Assembly (NCBI RefSeq): GCF_040530035.1 | Contig: NZ_JBEWCD010000001.1 | Location: forward strand, 1,054,001-1,118,000 | Origin: Roseibium sp. HPY-6 | GTDB taxonomy: Bacteria > Pseudomonadota > Alphaproteobacteria > Rhizobiales > Stappiaceae | DNA length: 64,000 nucleotides | Reading direction: 5' to 3' | Part shown: positions 55,237 through 63,250 of the stretch, piece by piece | How positions within the stretch are numbered: the stretch's first letter is position 1 | Layout of the letters: every line of letters begins with the position of its first letter | Translations under genes and position numbers: made by a program | The notes under the pieces: generated by a model | What the model saw: the letters and a program-made list of their open reading frames with translations, nothing else | Databases searched by the model: none | What the model was told of the DNA's origin: nothing

Positions 55237-56271
55237 TCAGATATTTACCTTGAGGCAGGCCAGCTTCACGTTGTTCCGGGTGTATTTCCGGTTCCAGTTG
55301 GCCGCATTCCGCAACTCGGCAAGTGTCGCGCCCTGAGACTTGGCGAGGGATGTGCCGGTAAAATCCATGCCCGCCGGATGGATCATCTCGAACCGGCGGG
55401 TGGTCAGATAGTCGGCACCGCCGCCATCCCCGATATCCGGGTCACGGGTGATCTCAGTGCCCTCGTTGCCATAGATTGTTTCCCGGTTCGGCACTTCGTC
55501 AATATGCATGAAAGCGCCGGGCGCAAACAGGAAACAGGAATATTCGTTGGTGTTTGTGCCCGTAGTCACCGGCATTCTTTCGGAATGCAACACCATCATG
55601 CCGGCATAGTAGGGAACCTCGAATGGCGCTTCGGACGGTTTCTTGAATTCAATCTTTTCATCGTCCAAAAGCGTGCCGTAGACATAACTGTGCATCGCGA
55701 TCACACGCAGGTCGTCAAGGTTCTCGCCCATCGTCAAACGGGCCTTGTTGATGGCCTGGTAGCTGATCCTGTTCGCAGCCGTCGGAGATGCGATATCGGA
55801 ATAGACCGAAAAGACCATATCGCCGCCATTGGCCACATTATCGGCGATCACCCCCTCCGCAGTCGCGATGATACGCTCCTCCTTGCGCCTTCCCCAATAG
55901 GCGCTGATGCGCTCTGCAACCCGGTTCATGGCGCTGTCGCCGCGCCCGGTCGCTGCGTAGCTGGCGACAGTCTTCGCACCGTATTTCTTCGCCAGGCGGT
56001 GCTTGTAGGCTTTCATGTCGCTGGCCGTAATCTTGCTGACGGCGATCTTGTTGTCGCTGTCATCGATCACGGTCGGTTCGGTATCGTCAAGGTCCTCCCA
56101 GTAAGGCACCTCGATCTGGTTTCCGCCTGCCTTGAAGCGTTTGGCGATGTCGGGTGCGGGCGCTGCAAGAATCCCGGACTTTTCCAGCATGACCAGCTTG
56201 GCGGGCTTGTTTTCGGCCATGTAAGGCGTGAAAACACGCGGCTGCACGATGTCAGAAATCTGTGACGTCAT
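55237..56271 (-). CDS. Phage major capsid protein
   Basis: 344 residues; AGGA precedes ATG 56271. The start QPRVFTPYMAENKPAKLVM, the segment IEVPYWEDLDDTEP and the ending LTTRRFEMIHPAGMDFTG are those of HK97-fold coat proteins of the Gp13-like group. No scaffold or protease gene precedes it; the next gene upstream is chromosomal and divergent. Confidence 0.85.
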   Translation of the reverse strand: MTSQISDIVQPRVFTPYMAENKPAKLVMLEKSGILAAPAPDIAKRFKAGGNQIEVPYWEDLDDTEPTVIDDSDNKIAVSKITASDMKAYKHRLAKKYGAKTVASYAATGRGDSAMNRVAERISAYWGRRKEERIIATAEGVIADNVANGGDMVFSVYSDIASPTAANRISYQAINKARLTMGENLDDLRVIAMHSYVYGTLLDDEKIEFKKPSEAPFEVPYYAGMMVLHSERMPVTTGTNTNEYSCFLFAPGAFMHIDEVPNRETIYGNEGTEITRDPDIGDGGGADYLTTRRFEMIHPAGMDFTGTSLAKSQGATLAELRNAANWNRKYTRNNVKLACLKVNI

Positions 56272-56608
56272 TGACTATCCTGTCTTCAATTTTTGGATAA
56301 ACATCCGGCGATCTCACACCGGAAACACGGACCTGATTGTCCGAATGAGAGTGCCGCAACACGGGCCGCGGCAGCCGCCCGAGCGCCAGACGGCCAACGG
56401 GCGGAATTCGCAAGGGCTCGGAACTCGCGCCCTATCGGTCTGTAACCGTATTCAGAGGATCAGCGCGTCCAGAACAGCGCCGCTATTGCCTCAAGACGGC
56501 GCGATTTCCGCGGAAAACAAAAAATTTCTGCAAGGTTTCTGCAACAAATCTCGCTTTGATTGCGGGTATTCAACGCGCGTTGCCCAGCCTGAGGAATGCT
56601 TACCGCTG
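56272..56608. other. Divergent intergenic region at the phage edge
   Basis: 337 bases between the capsid start and the metallophosphoesterase start. It must contain both promoters and one phage boundary. I found no tRNA end or obvious att repeat. Confidence 0.4.
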
Positions 56609-57595
56609 ATGATTACGAGACGAAATTTCATCCGGGGTCTCGGAGCCACCATTCTTGGCGCGGCCAGCCTGCCGGCCTATGCGGTCGGGGTTGAACCCTT
56701 CCGATTGCATGTGAAGCGCTATGCGCTCACACCGCCTCGCTGGCCGGAAGAACTGGAACTCAAGGCGGCGCTCATCGCGGACCCTCATGTCTGTGATCCC
56801 TGGATGGGACTGGAGCGGCTCCAGTTTATTGTTGAACGCACCAACGCCCTCAAACCGGATATTGTGCTGATGCTGGGCGACTATGTCGCTGGACACAGAT
56901 TTCGAACCGGCTCGATCCCGTCAAAGGATTGGGCCCGCGTCCTCACCGGTTTCAATGCTCCGCTCGGCATCCACGCAGTTCTCGGCAATCATGACTGGTG
57001 GGAGGACCGCACAGCACAGCTCACCGGAAAAGGGCCGCCCATCGCCGGCAAGGCGCTGCTGGATGCCGGGATCTCCCTTTATCAGAACCGCGCCGTAAAG
57101 ATCCGAAAAGACGGACACGCATTCTGGCTAGCCGGGCTCGACGATCAGCTTGCGCTTGTTCCGAACAGGAAAGCCGGGCGAAAGCGCTGGCAAGGCAAGG
57201 ATGATCTGCAAGGCACGCTGGCGCAGGTAAACGACCGGTCACCCGTCTTGCTCATGGCGCACGAACCCAAGATCTTTCGAAAAGTACCGGAAAGCATCAG
57301 CCTCACCGTTTGCGGGCACACACATGGCGGACAAATCAACTTTTTCGGATACCAGCCAGTCAGCGGAACAACGCTCGGCAAAAAGCACAATTACGGTCAC
57401 ATCACATTCGATGCGTCCGGTTCCCCGGGTCAAACAGGGACCCATGCTCGGAAGCATATGATCGTTTCAGGCGGACTTGGCTGTTCCATCATGCCGGTAC
57501 GCTTTGGCGTTCCGCCCGAAATCACCCTGGTTCATTTGGCACCAGGGGCCGGTTCCAAGTCGCCTCCGCTCCACAGATCCGAAATCGATGCCTAA
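56609..57595 (+). CDS. Tat-exported metallophosphoesterase
   Basis: 328 residues from ATG 56609. The N-terminus MITRRNFIRGLGATILG is a Tat signal (RRNFIRG) ending near PAYAVG. The calcineurin-like metal motifs are complete: DPHVCD, GDYVAG, GNHDWW and GHTHGG. It is a periplasmic phosphoesterase of the YaeI/UDP-diacylglucosamine-hydrolase-like group; the substrate is unknown. It is separate in strand and style from the phage genes. Confidence 0.9.
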   Translation: MITRRNFIRGLGATILGAASLPAYAVGVEPFRLHVKRYALTPPRWPEELELKAALIADPHVCDPWMGLERLQFIVERTNALKPDIVLMLGDYVAGHRFRTGSIPSKDWARVLTGFNAPLGIHAVLGNHDWWEDRTAQLTGKGPPIAGKALLDAGISLYQNRAVKIRKDGHAFWLAGLDDQLALVPNRKAGRKRWQGKDDLQGTLAQVNDRSPVLLMAHEPKIFRKVPESISLTVCGHTHGGQINFFGYQPVSGTTLGKKHNYGHITFDASGSPGQTGTHARKHMIVSGGLGCSIMPVRFGVPPEITLVHLAPGAGSKSPPLHRSEIDA

Positions 57596-57618
57596 AGCAA
57601 TTGATAGGACACCAAGTG

Positions 57619-57810
57619 TTATCTGAACTCAAAAAGCTCCGGATCCCGCCCGGCCGCCAGGATCATCTGCCGGGCGCGCAATGGGTTGCGCTCCAACAAC
57701 TCTGCCTGCAGCTGCAAATCTGGGTGGCCCAAGTCAAAAGGATTGGTGGGAACAACACCTCTGGTTCTGAGATCGGTCTTGTTTCGGGTTGGTTTGCGTG
57801 ACCTTTTCAC
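57619..57810 (-). pseudogene. Orphan conserved C-terminal tail (effector remnant)
   Basis: 63 codons from GTG 57810, directly after the upstream stop (TGAGTG). The peptide from KPTRNKTDLRTR through NPFDLGHPDLQLQAE to RARQMILAAGRDPELF is nearly identical to the last 60 residues of the zincin-like protein at 58494-59432. The first bases after the junction (GTGAAAAG) match the start of that gene too, so the central toxin part seems deleted. It could still be translated. Confidence 0.7.
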
Positions 57811-58338
57811 TCACTTGATCTCGTCCTTGTTTTCCCGGCAGGCTTCTTTAAGGAACTGAAGTGTTTCGTTGAAGCTTGGCTCGTTGATGAGGTCTTCAAG
57901 CGGTTTCACGTATCCTTTTTCAAGAGCCATCTGAGCGCAATCAACCTGCGAGCCTCGCTCCATGCACTGCGCAATTTCAAGCAATGCGGTCTCGCCGAAA
58001 CGCTCTCGTGGCCCAGGTTCTTTGCTCATTAACTCAAACAGACTGGAAATCTCGTTCCTGTATTCTGGTATGTCGTGATAGGCATGTGTGAGAAACGAAA
58101 AAAGTCGATCGATCTCACCTACGCCTTCGTTTGAGGTCACATCCGGGCCATGGGCCCAAATTGCAGTTTTTGAAAACTCCAGAAAAAAAGGTCTGTTTTC
58201 TGGATCAATCGTAGAAGCCCACTCACTTTCTTTCGGACAATGCGTCCGGTCGTAGTCTTCTTTACCTTGAACGCCTGCCGCAACGCTCGACAACAGTGCC
58301 ATTGCAAGACAACCTGTAACCGCCAATTTTCTCGACAT
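57811..58338 (-). CDS. Periplasmic immunity-like protein (paralogue E)
   Basis: 175 residues. A signal peptide (1-25, ending AGVQG) is followed by the family core: CPKESEWASTIDPENRPFF, EIAQCMERGSQVDCAQMAL and a final Cys in LKEACREN. Four cysteines suggest disulfides in the periplasm. It is a close paralogue of 59462-59959 and a distant one of 61547-62101 and 62463-63005. A LexA box lies 27 bases upstream. It precedes the orphan tail gene. Immunity function is inferred from pairing with a wall-targeting effector family. Confidence 0.7.
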   Translation of the reverse strand: MSRKLAVTGCLAMALLSSVAAGVQGKEDYDRTHCPKESEWASTIDPENRPFFLEFSKTAIWAHGPDVTSNEGVGEIDRLFSFLTHAYHDIPEYRNEISSLFELMSKEPGPRERFGETALLEIAQCMERGSQVDCAQMALEKGYVKPLEDLINEPSFNETLQFLKEACRENKDEIK

Positions 58339-58365
58339 GCTTCCTCAATTCAGCACTTCAGCATT

Positions 58366-58380
58366 GTTCTGCATATGTTC
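58366..58380 (-). promoter_or_regulatory. LexA (SOS) box
   Basis: GTTC-TGCATAT-GTTC, 27 bases before the start at 58338. Confidence 0.7.
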
Positions 58381-58580
58381 TCATAGGCATTCGAAATACA
58401 CAACCAAAAATTGATTGCGTTGTGTTTGAGTCGTCTCGCAGTGTTTGAAAAATTCTGTTGTCAACGGACGAGCAAGTCGTTGTTGACTGATAACTACTTT
58501 TGCGAGAATCCAAAAAGCTCCGGATCCCGCCCTGCAGCCAGGATCATCTGCCGGGCGCGCATCGGATTGCGGTCCAACAT
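58381..58580. repeat. Duplicated intergenic-plus-tail segment, copy 1
   Basis: From the LexA box through CACAACCAAAAATTGATTG and GTCTCGCAGTGTTTGAA to the effector tail codons, this segment matches 63048-63250 at most positions. It marks a tandem duplication of the cassette. Confidence 0.75.
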
Positions 58581-59432
58581 CTCTGCCTGCAGCTGCAGAT
58601 CTGGGCGTCCCAAGTCAAAGGGATTGGCTGGAACAGCACTTCTGGTTCTGAGATCGGTCTTGTTTCGGGTTGGTTTTCTGCGAGGCTCAGGTGCTGGTTT
58701 TCGTGCCCTTTTCGTCTCTAAGCCTTCCAACTCAAATGATGGAGGCAGAATTTTCTGCGCGCCGGGTATTAGTGGCTTATTTGAAAGCGGGATTGCGGGC
58801 AGCTCGCGAAGTTCTGGCTTTGGCTGTGGGTGAGGCACTCGCCGGAACAAACCTTCAACCGGTTCCTCATCGCTACTGTTACGTTCACGCTCAGGTCTCT
58901 TTGCACTCGTAAATGTCGAGCTTTGTCCCGAAATATGTTTGCGTGAACGCCCGAAGGACGGTACGTAACTTTCCGGGATGATGCTCTGATAAACTTCAGC
59001 AGGCAAACTCACGTATCGCCCTGACTTTCCCTTTACAGCTTGGTAGTAGTCAGCAATCATAGAAGCCTGGGCTTCGATTGACATTTTTTCGAATGGAATA
59101 CCCTTTCGAACGTCATCCTCATACTGGTAGTCATTTCCAAAAAACGACCTGGCTTTGCCCGCGCCCTTTGACAACAACAGATGTCTGCCAAATGTCTGCT
59201 CCTGGACAAGGTGTGCCCCCTCGTGGACGAACCATGCCGGATCGGACTTGCTGAAGTCATCCGAATAAGCTGACCTCCCAACTTTGATATTATTATTACT
59301 CACCATTCCAAAACCAGGATGCATATACCAGTTTCCGCGTTCAATCGTCGTTTGTCGGAAATAATCACGTTCTCCGAAAATCTCGGTCAAGAGCGCTATT
59401 TCACCACTGGTGAGGTGCCTCTTTTCACTCAT
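58494..59432 (-). CDS. Zincin-like effector with conserved C-terminal tail
   Basis: 312 residues. Residues 1-~140 resemble the zincin-like domain of vgr-related/DUF4157-type proteins: LTSGEIALLTEIFGERDYF, then HEGAH at 70-74 in WFVHEGAHLVQEQTFG, an HExxH metal site. A Pro/Arg-rich linker (about 170-250) leads to the shared tail NPFDLGRPDLQLQAEML and RARQMILAAGRDPELFGF. It starts 29 bases after the immunity-like gene 59462-59959. I infer an antibacterial metalloenzyme; the substrate and export route are unknown. Confidence 0.7.
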   Translation of the reverse strand: MSEKRHLTSGEIALLTEIFGERDYFRQTTIERGNWYMHPGFGMVSNNNIKVGRSAYSDDFSKSDPAWFVHEGAHLVQEQTFGRHLLLSKGAGKARSFFGNDYQYEDDVRKGIPFEKMSIEAQASMIADYYQAVKGKSGRYVSLPAEVYQSIIPESYVPSFGRSRKHISGQSSTFTSAKRPERERNSSDEEPVEGLFRRVPHPQPKPELRELPAIPLSNKPLIPGAQKILPPSFELEGLETKRARKPAPEPRRKPTRNKTDLRTRSAVPANPFDLGRPDLQLQAEMLDRNPMRARQMILAAGRDPELFGFSQK

Positions 59433-59461
59433 TTGATCTCGTCCTTGTTTTCTCGGCAGGC

Positions 59462-59959
59462 TTATTTAAGGAATTGAAGCGCTTCGTTGAAACTTGGTTC
59501 GTTGAACAGGTCGTTAAGCGGTTTCAAATAGCCTTTTTCGAGCGCCATTTGAGCGCAATCGATATGCTGATTTCCAGACATACACTGCGAGATTTCAAGC
59601 AATGCAGCCTCCCCGAAGCGCTCACGCGTCCAAGATTCTTTGCTCATATCCTTGAACAATTCGGCATAGACATCTCTGTAGACCGGTGTGTCCTGGTAGG
59701 CGTGTGTCATCAGCGAATACAGAAGGTCGACCGCAACCAATCCCTGGCTTTGGTATCCATCCGGACCATGGGCGCTGATTGCGGCTTCGGAAAACATCTG
59801 AAAAAAGGCTCTGTTTTCCGGATCGATCGTTGAAGCCCACTCTCTCTTTGTCGGGCAGTGTTGCAAGTCGTCATCTTCAGAAGCCTGAACACATAGTGTT
59901 GCGGCAAACAGCACTGACATAGCGAGATAACCTGTCTTGAACATGTCTTTAAGCAACAT
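59462..59959 (-). CDS. Periplasmic immunity-like protein (paralogue D)
   Basis: 165 residues with a signal peptide (about 1-26, ending CVQAS). The core CPTKREWASTIDPENRAFF and EISQCMSGNQHIDCAQMAL matches paralogue E closely. A TAA replaces the GAA codon of paralogue E after FLK, removing ten C-terminal residues including the last cysteine; the following bases still match. It lies directly upstream of the zincin-like effector and has no LexA box of its own. Confidence 0.7.
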   Translation of the reverse strand: MLLKDMFKTGYLAMSVLFAATLCVQASEDDDLQHCPTKREWASTIDPENRAFFQMFSEAAISAHGPDGYQSQGLVAVDLLYSLMTHAYQDTPVYRDVYAELFKDMSKESWTRERFGEAALLEISQCMSGNQHIDCAQMALEKGYLKPLNDLFNEPSFNEALQFLK

Positions 59960-59992
59960 GGCGCTCTCCCAATTCGATGACGGAAACTGGTC

Positions 59993-60202
59993 TCAGAACA
60001 ACAAAAACACTGTGAGTAGTTCGAGGTTCCAAACTACTTTGCTTCGGCCGATCGCGAAATCACCCACACACTTCGGACAAGTTGCTTCGCTAGCAATGCC
60101 CGGGATATTCAGATCCAACTTTGCTACATCGCCAACCTGAACTGCGGGCTCTTTGTCGGTTGCAGTTTTGACAGGACCGACCGATGCAGCGCGGGTTCCC
60201 AA
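59993..60202 (-). pseudogene. Possible PAAR-like fragment
   Basis: A 69-codon frame after a TGA, with only a TTG to start. It reads EPAVQVGDVAKLD and ATCPKCVGDFAIGRSKVVWN, which resembles the VGD and C-P-x-x-G-x-x-x-I-x-G-S-x-x-V pattern of PAAR spike proteins, then turns to unrelated residues. It could be a broken PAAR-type sequence linked to the effector cassette. No ribosome site. Confidence 0.35.
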
Positions 60203-60224
60203 TCACATGGGCCTGCGGAATGAG

Positions 60225-60890
60225 TCATTCCCACCTCAATCTTGCGTCGCAGATAAGTTTTTTCGGCCAACAGTTTTTGATCAAATAGCCGTCTCGCACG
60301 AAGTCTTCACCTGTCAGTTTCAGGAGTTCGGGAAATTCTTTCAAATCGACTTGAAGATATTCGGCATAGGTCAGCAACTGTTTCAGCCTCCTGTGCGAAA
60401 AATCACCATCATTTGTCGCATCAAGAACGTTTTTGAACCTTTCCTGATTTGCGCGAAGAAACAGCTTCACTGAATAGGCATTGCCTTCGATCATCGAAAG
60501 CTCCACGTAACGCTCCACATACGCCCAATTCAACAACTGAAGGATCGAATTTTCGTTGGCTTCCCGAAGGACTGCCACCCAATTTCTTTCATTGTTGAAG
60601 TGAAAGGCCTCTTCCAGCATGGAAACGGCTTCGCAAACGGGATCGTCCTTGTGCCCTTCGATGACTATCTGAGCTGCAAAAAAACTTGCCTGTGCCGGGC
60701 AAACATCAAGATTCTCAACGGTGTATTCGTAGGCGGCACCATATTCCGCATTCCCCATGAGGGTCGTGGTCGTTTTGACGAAATCCATATTTTCAAGACA
60801 TGCATTTGCCGTTGATACGCCCGCCCCTAACGAAACACAGATCACTGCGGCAAATTTAGACAATAGACCCATTGGCCTAGTTTGGGTCAT
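60225..60890 (-). CDS. Exported protein of unknown function in the immunity cluster
   Basis: 221 residues; GGGGGG precedes ATG 60890. A signal peptide (about 1-30, ending STANA) is followed by a helical domain with cysteines at CLENMDF, DVCPAQ, DPVCEA and KNCWPKKLICDARL. It is not clearly related to the four immunity-like paralogues but shares size, export and a LexA box (75 bases upstream). It may be the immunity protein for a lost or different effector. Confidence 0.65.
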   Translation of the reverse strand: MTQTRPMGLLSKFAAVICVSLGAGVSTANACLENMDFVKTTTTLMGNAEYGAAYEYTVENLDVCPAQASFFAAQIVIEGHKDDPVCEAVSMLEEAFHFNNERNWVAVLREANENSILQLLNWAYVERYVELSMIEGNAYSVKLFLRANQERFKNVLDATNDGDFSHRRLKQLLTYAEYLQVDLKEFPELLKLTGEDFVRDGYLIKNCWPKKLICDARLRWE

Positions 60891-60965
60891 TTCAAGCCCC
60901 CCTTTTCGTCGTCAATAATTTCAATTCAAAAACACAATGCAGCGTTTTCTCATCGGGGTGACTAT

Positions 60966-60980
60966 GTTCACCATTTGTTC
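60966..60980 (-). promoter_or_regulatory. LexA (SOS) box
   Basis: GTTC-ACCATTT-GTTC, 75 bases before the start at 60890. Confidence 0.6.
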
Positions 60981-61101
60981 GTAAATCAACTGAAAATTGC
61001 ATTCTCGACATCCCCCAATTGCACCAACATTTCCTTCCCGTGATCTCTGTGTCTTGTGACGAGCCTGTCAGTTGCAACCGGCCAAGACAGTGGCTGTCAC
61101 G

Positions 61102-61275
61102 TCAAGAAAGGCCGAAAAGTTCAGGATCCCGGCCAGCTGCCAGAATCATCCGTTTTGCCGTGACAGCATTACGGTCCAACATCTCAGCCTGCTGCTTGAG
61201 ATCGATGCTGTTGTTGTTGAACGGATTGGCGCCGCCTGGTACGCCGCGGAGCCCTGACAGACTATCTTCGGCAAA
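61102..61275 (-). pseudogene. Effector tail remnant
   Basis: 58 codons open only after a TAA, with no start codon in place. They read NPFNNNSIDLKQQAEMLDRN, then MILAAGRDPELFGLS and a stop, the conserved tail of the effector family. The 270 bases between it and the immunity-like gene at 61547 hold no intact domain, so the effector body is lost. Confidence 0.7.
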
Positions 61276-61546
61276 TTACTGTCGTGAACGAAGGTGAGCA
61301 GTTTCACCACCACCGGATCGACAACCTGCTGACGCCCGCCCCTGATTGTACATCGGACCGGTCCGGGAGATCACTCAAGGCTTATGTGGAAGACTTGGAT
61401 CGTTTCGTTTCACCGGTTCAAAATTCAAAGCCAATTAGACGGCGAGCCGACCTTTTCAGAGATCGGTTTTCGAGCTGACAGCGACTTTATACCAAGCTCA
61501 ACCGCCCTGCTGTAAAACTCTGTCTTTTCCGACCTGATATGACTGC

Positions 61547-62101
61547 CTAATTCACGTCCTCCTGACTACTGTCCAGTGGTAATTTACAATAAATACGATA
61601 ATCATTGAAGAGTTTTGAAACGTATTCGTGACTCACCACTGCTTCCAAGCCCGAGATATAGCCTTTTCCAAATGCCATCTCCGCACAATCCGTTTTTGTT
61701 GTACCTGAGATACAGGACCCTATTTCTTCCAGGACGGTTTTATCATAGAAGTTGGTTACTGCTGATTTCCCGTGCAGCAGCAAAGTAAGGCCTTTAAGAT
61801 GCTGATCTGGCTCTGTTATCCGGATGGAATGAATGCCAGCAAGCCAGAAAAGTCGGGTCATCTCTTCGTCGATGGAGTCGGGAACAGAATCGTCGACGAT
61901 CCTTTCCATTAATGACGTCGTAAATGCACGTTTGGCAAACAACCAGAACAGCTGTTTTGAGTCCCCCTTAAGTGTGGAAGCCCATTCTTCGTGCGTTGGA
62001 CAAAAGGACTGTGCATACTCGGTGCTCTGATCGGTTGCACCTGTGCCGATCCACAAAACGGATAAGACCAACGCGATTTTTACAAGATTGGGATTTTTCA
62101 T
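61547..62101 (-). CDS. Periplasmic immunity-like protein (paralogue B)
   Basis: 184 residues. A signal peptide (about 1-22) precedes CPTHEEWASTLKGDSKQLF, EIGSCISGTTKTDCAEMAF and a late YCKLPL cysteine, the family pattern. Middle parts differ strongly from paralogues D and E, as expected for immunity proteins with different partners. A LexA box lies 28 bases upstream. The effector that should follow is only a tail remnant, so this is an orphan immunity gene. Confidence 0.68.
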   Translation of the reverse strand: MKNPNLVKIALVLSVLWIGTGATDQSTEYAQSFCPTHEEWASTLKGDSKQLFWLFAKRAFTTSLMERIVDDSVPDSIDEEMTRLFWLAGIHSIRITEPDQHLKGLTLLLHGKSAVTNFYDKTVLEEIGSCISGTTKTDCAEMAFGKGYISGLEAVVSHEYVSKLFNDYRIYCKLPLDSSQEDVN

Positions 62102-62129
62102 CTCAGCTCACTTCGAGTAAGGCAACTAT

Positions 62130-62144
62130 GTTCATGAAATGTTC
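62130..62144 (-). promoter_or_regulatory. LexA (SOS) box
   Basis: GTTC-ATGAAAT-GTTC, 28 bases before the start at 62101. Confidence 0.7.
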
Positions 62145-62267
62145 CACGCATTAGCTTTAAAAGCAACCCCAAATTGCACTGGCTGTGTCTTCGTCAACGC
62201 CCAACAAATTGCCTCGCCAGCAAATGCTCGAGGGCATCTCCTTCCCATCGCAGGCCCTTCTGCTCGA

Positions 62268-62381
62268 CTAGAGCCCGAAAAGGCCCGGGTCACGACCCGC
62301 AGCTTTGATAAGCTGACGTGCACTCAGCAAGCTCAGGCCCAGAAGCTTAGCGAACCGCGCCTGAGCAAACAGCAGATAATT
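62268..62381 (-). pseudogene. Effector tail remnant
   Basis: 38 codons without a start, reading LLFAQARFAKLLG, then LSARQLIKAAGRDPGLFGL and TAG. This is the most diverged copy of the conserved tail. It sits between two immunity-like genes, in the place of an effector. Confidence 0.65.
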
Positions 62382-62462
62382 CCTTATCACAAAGTATTTC
62401 CGGGAAATGGATTGTACTCTCGCGTCGAAAATAATTTCATGCACAGCCTTTAGTTCTGTTTT

Positions 62463-63005
62463 TTATTCATCTCGCAAATTCAATGTGGTCTCTTCACACC
62501 AGTCACGAAATGCGGTTACGGCCTTCGACACTGAATCGTGTTTCGTAGTGGTTTCCAGACTGGGAATGTATCCATTTCGATAGGCCACGGCCGCGCAATC
62601 CAGTTCGGCGCTCCCTGAAATACACTCCGACATTTCAGAAAGTGCTTCTTGACTATAGTGTTCTTTGATTGCGGGCTTCGATATCAAGCCAAAGTAAATG
62701 TCCCGTATATAGTCCGAATATTCTTCTTTCTGGTAAGTATGAATACTAAAGTCAAAAATAAACCTTAGAAATTTATCATCCTCAAGTAAATTATCTCCCT
62801 CACCGGATTCGCTAATTGCTTTCGTGTACACTCTATCGACATAAAACCATAACGAAGGTTTGATTTGCGGATCAAGAGTGGAACTCCACTCCTGATCGCT
62901 GGGACATGGGTTGAACTTGTCTTCGTCAGAGCCCTGAACGCCTGTCGCAACGCTCGTCAACAACACCAGAACAAGACAACCTGTAATCGCCGACTTTTTC
63001 GTCAT
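62463..63005 (-). CDS. Periplasmic immunity-like protein (paralogue A)
   Basis: 180 residues. The signal peptide (1-25, ending TGVQG) is almost identical to that of paralogue E. The core CPSDQEWSSTLDPQIKPS, EMSECISGSAELDCAAVAY and a late DWCEE cysteine fit the family, while the middle is distinct. A LexA box lies 27 bases upstream. It follows the GH73 effector gene and precedes a tail remnant. Confidence 0.68.
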   Translation of the reverse strand: MTKKSAITGCLVLVLLTSVATGVQGSDEDKFNPCPSDQEWSSTLDPQIKPSLWFYVDRVYTKAISESGEGDNLLEDDKFLRFIFDFSIHTYQKEEYSDYIRDIYFGLISKPAIKEHYSQEALSEMSECISGSAELDCAAVAYRNGYIPSLETTTKHDSVSKAVTAFRDWCEETTLNLRDE

Positions 63006-63032
63006 GGTTCCTCAATGCAACATCCCAATACT

Positions 63033-63047
63033 GTTCCCTGTATGTTC
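63033..63047 (-). promoter_or_regulatory. LexA (SOS) box
   Basis: GTTC-CCTGTAT-GTTC, 27 bases before the start at 63005. Confidence 0.7.
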
Positions 63048-63250
63048 TCACATGTATTCAGAAAGCACAACCAAAAATTGATTGCCTTGTGTTTGGGCCG
63101 TCTCGCAGTGTTTGAACAATTCTCTTGTGAACGGACGAACAAGTCGGTTTTGACCGACGACTGCTTTTACGCAAATCCAAAGAGTTTCGGATCTCTGCCA
63201 GCAGCCAGGATCAACTGCCTGGCCCGGATGGGGTTTTCTTTGATAAGCTG
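63048..63250. repeat. Duplicated intergenic-plus-tail segment, copy 2
   Basis: Matches 58381-58580, including CACAACCAAAAATTGATTG and GTCTCGCAGTGTTTGAA. The two copies join an effector tail to the next immunity-like gene. Confidence 0.75.

Larger units (their letters stand above)
38787..56271 (-). mobile_element. Incomplete podovirus-like prophage block (structure and lysis genes)
   Basis: All genes here read on the minus strand in phage order: capsid, tail tubular A and B, gp14-like and another internal-virion-like protein, T7-type tail fibre, endolysin, holin and tailspike-like protein. Portal, scaffold, both terminase subunits, integrase, repressor and replication genes are absent. No tRNA or clear att repeat was found at the edges. 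Three toxin/antitoxin-like units lie between the capsid and tail genes. It is either a decayed prophage or a domesticated particle locus. Confidence 0.85.

Noticed and set aside
61284..61478. 64-codon plus-strand frame inside the effector island
   Set aside because: It lies on the opposite strand within a decayed effector region and has no ribosome site or recognisable content.
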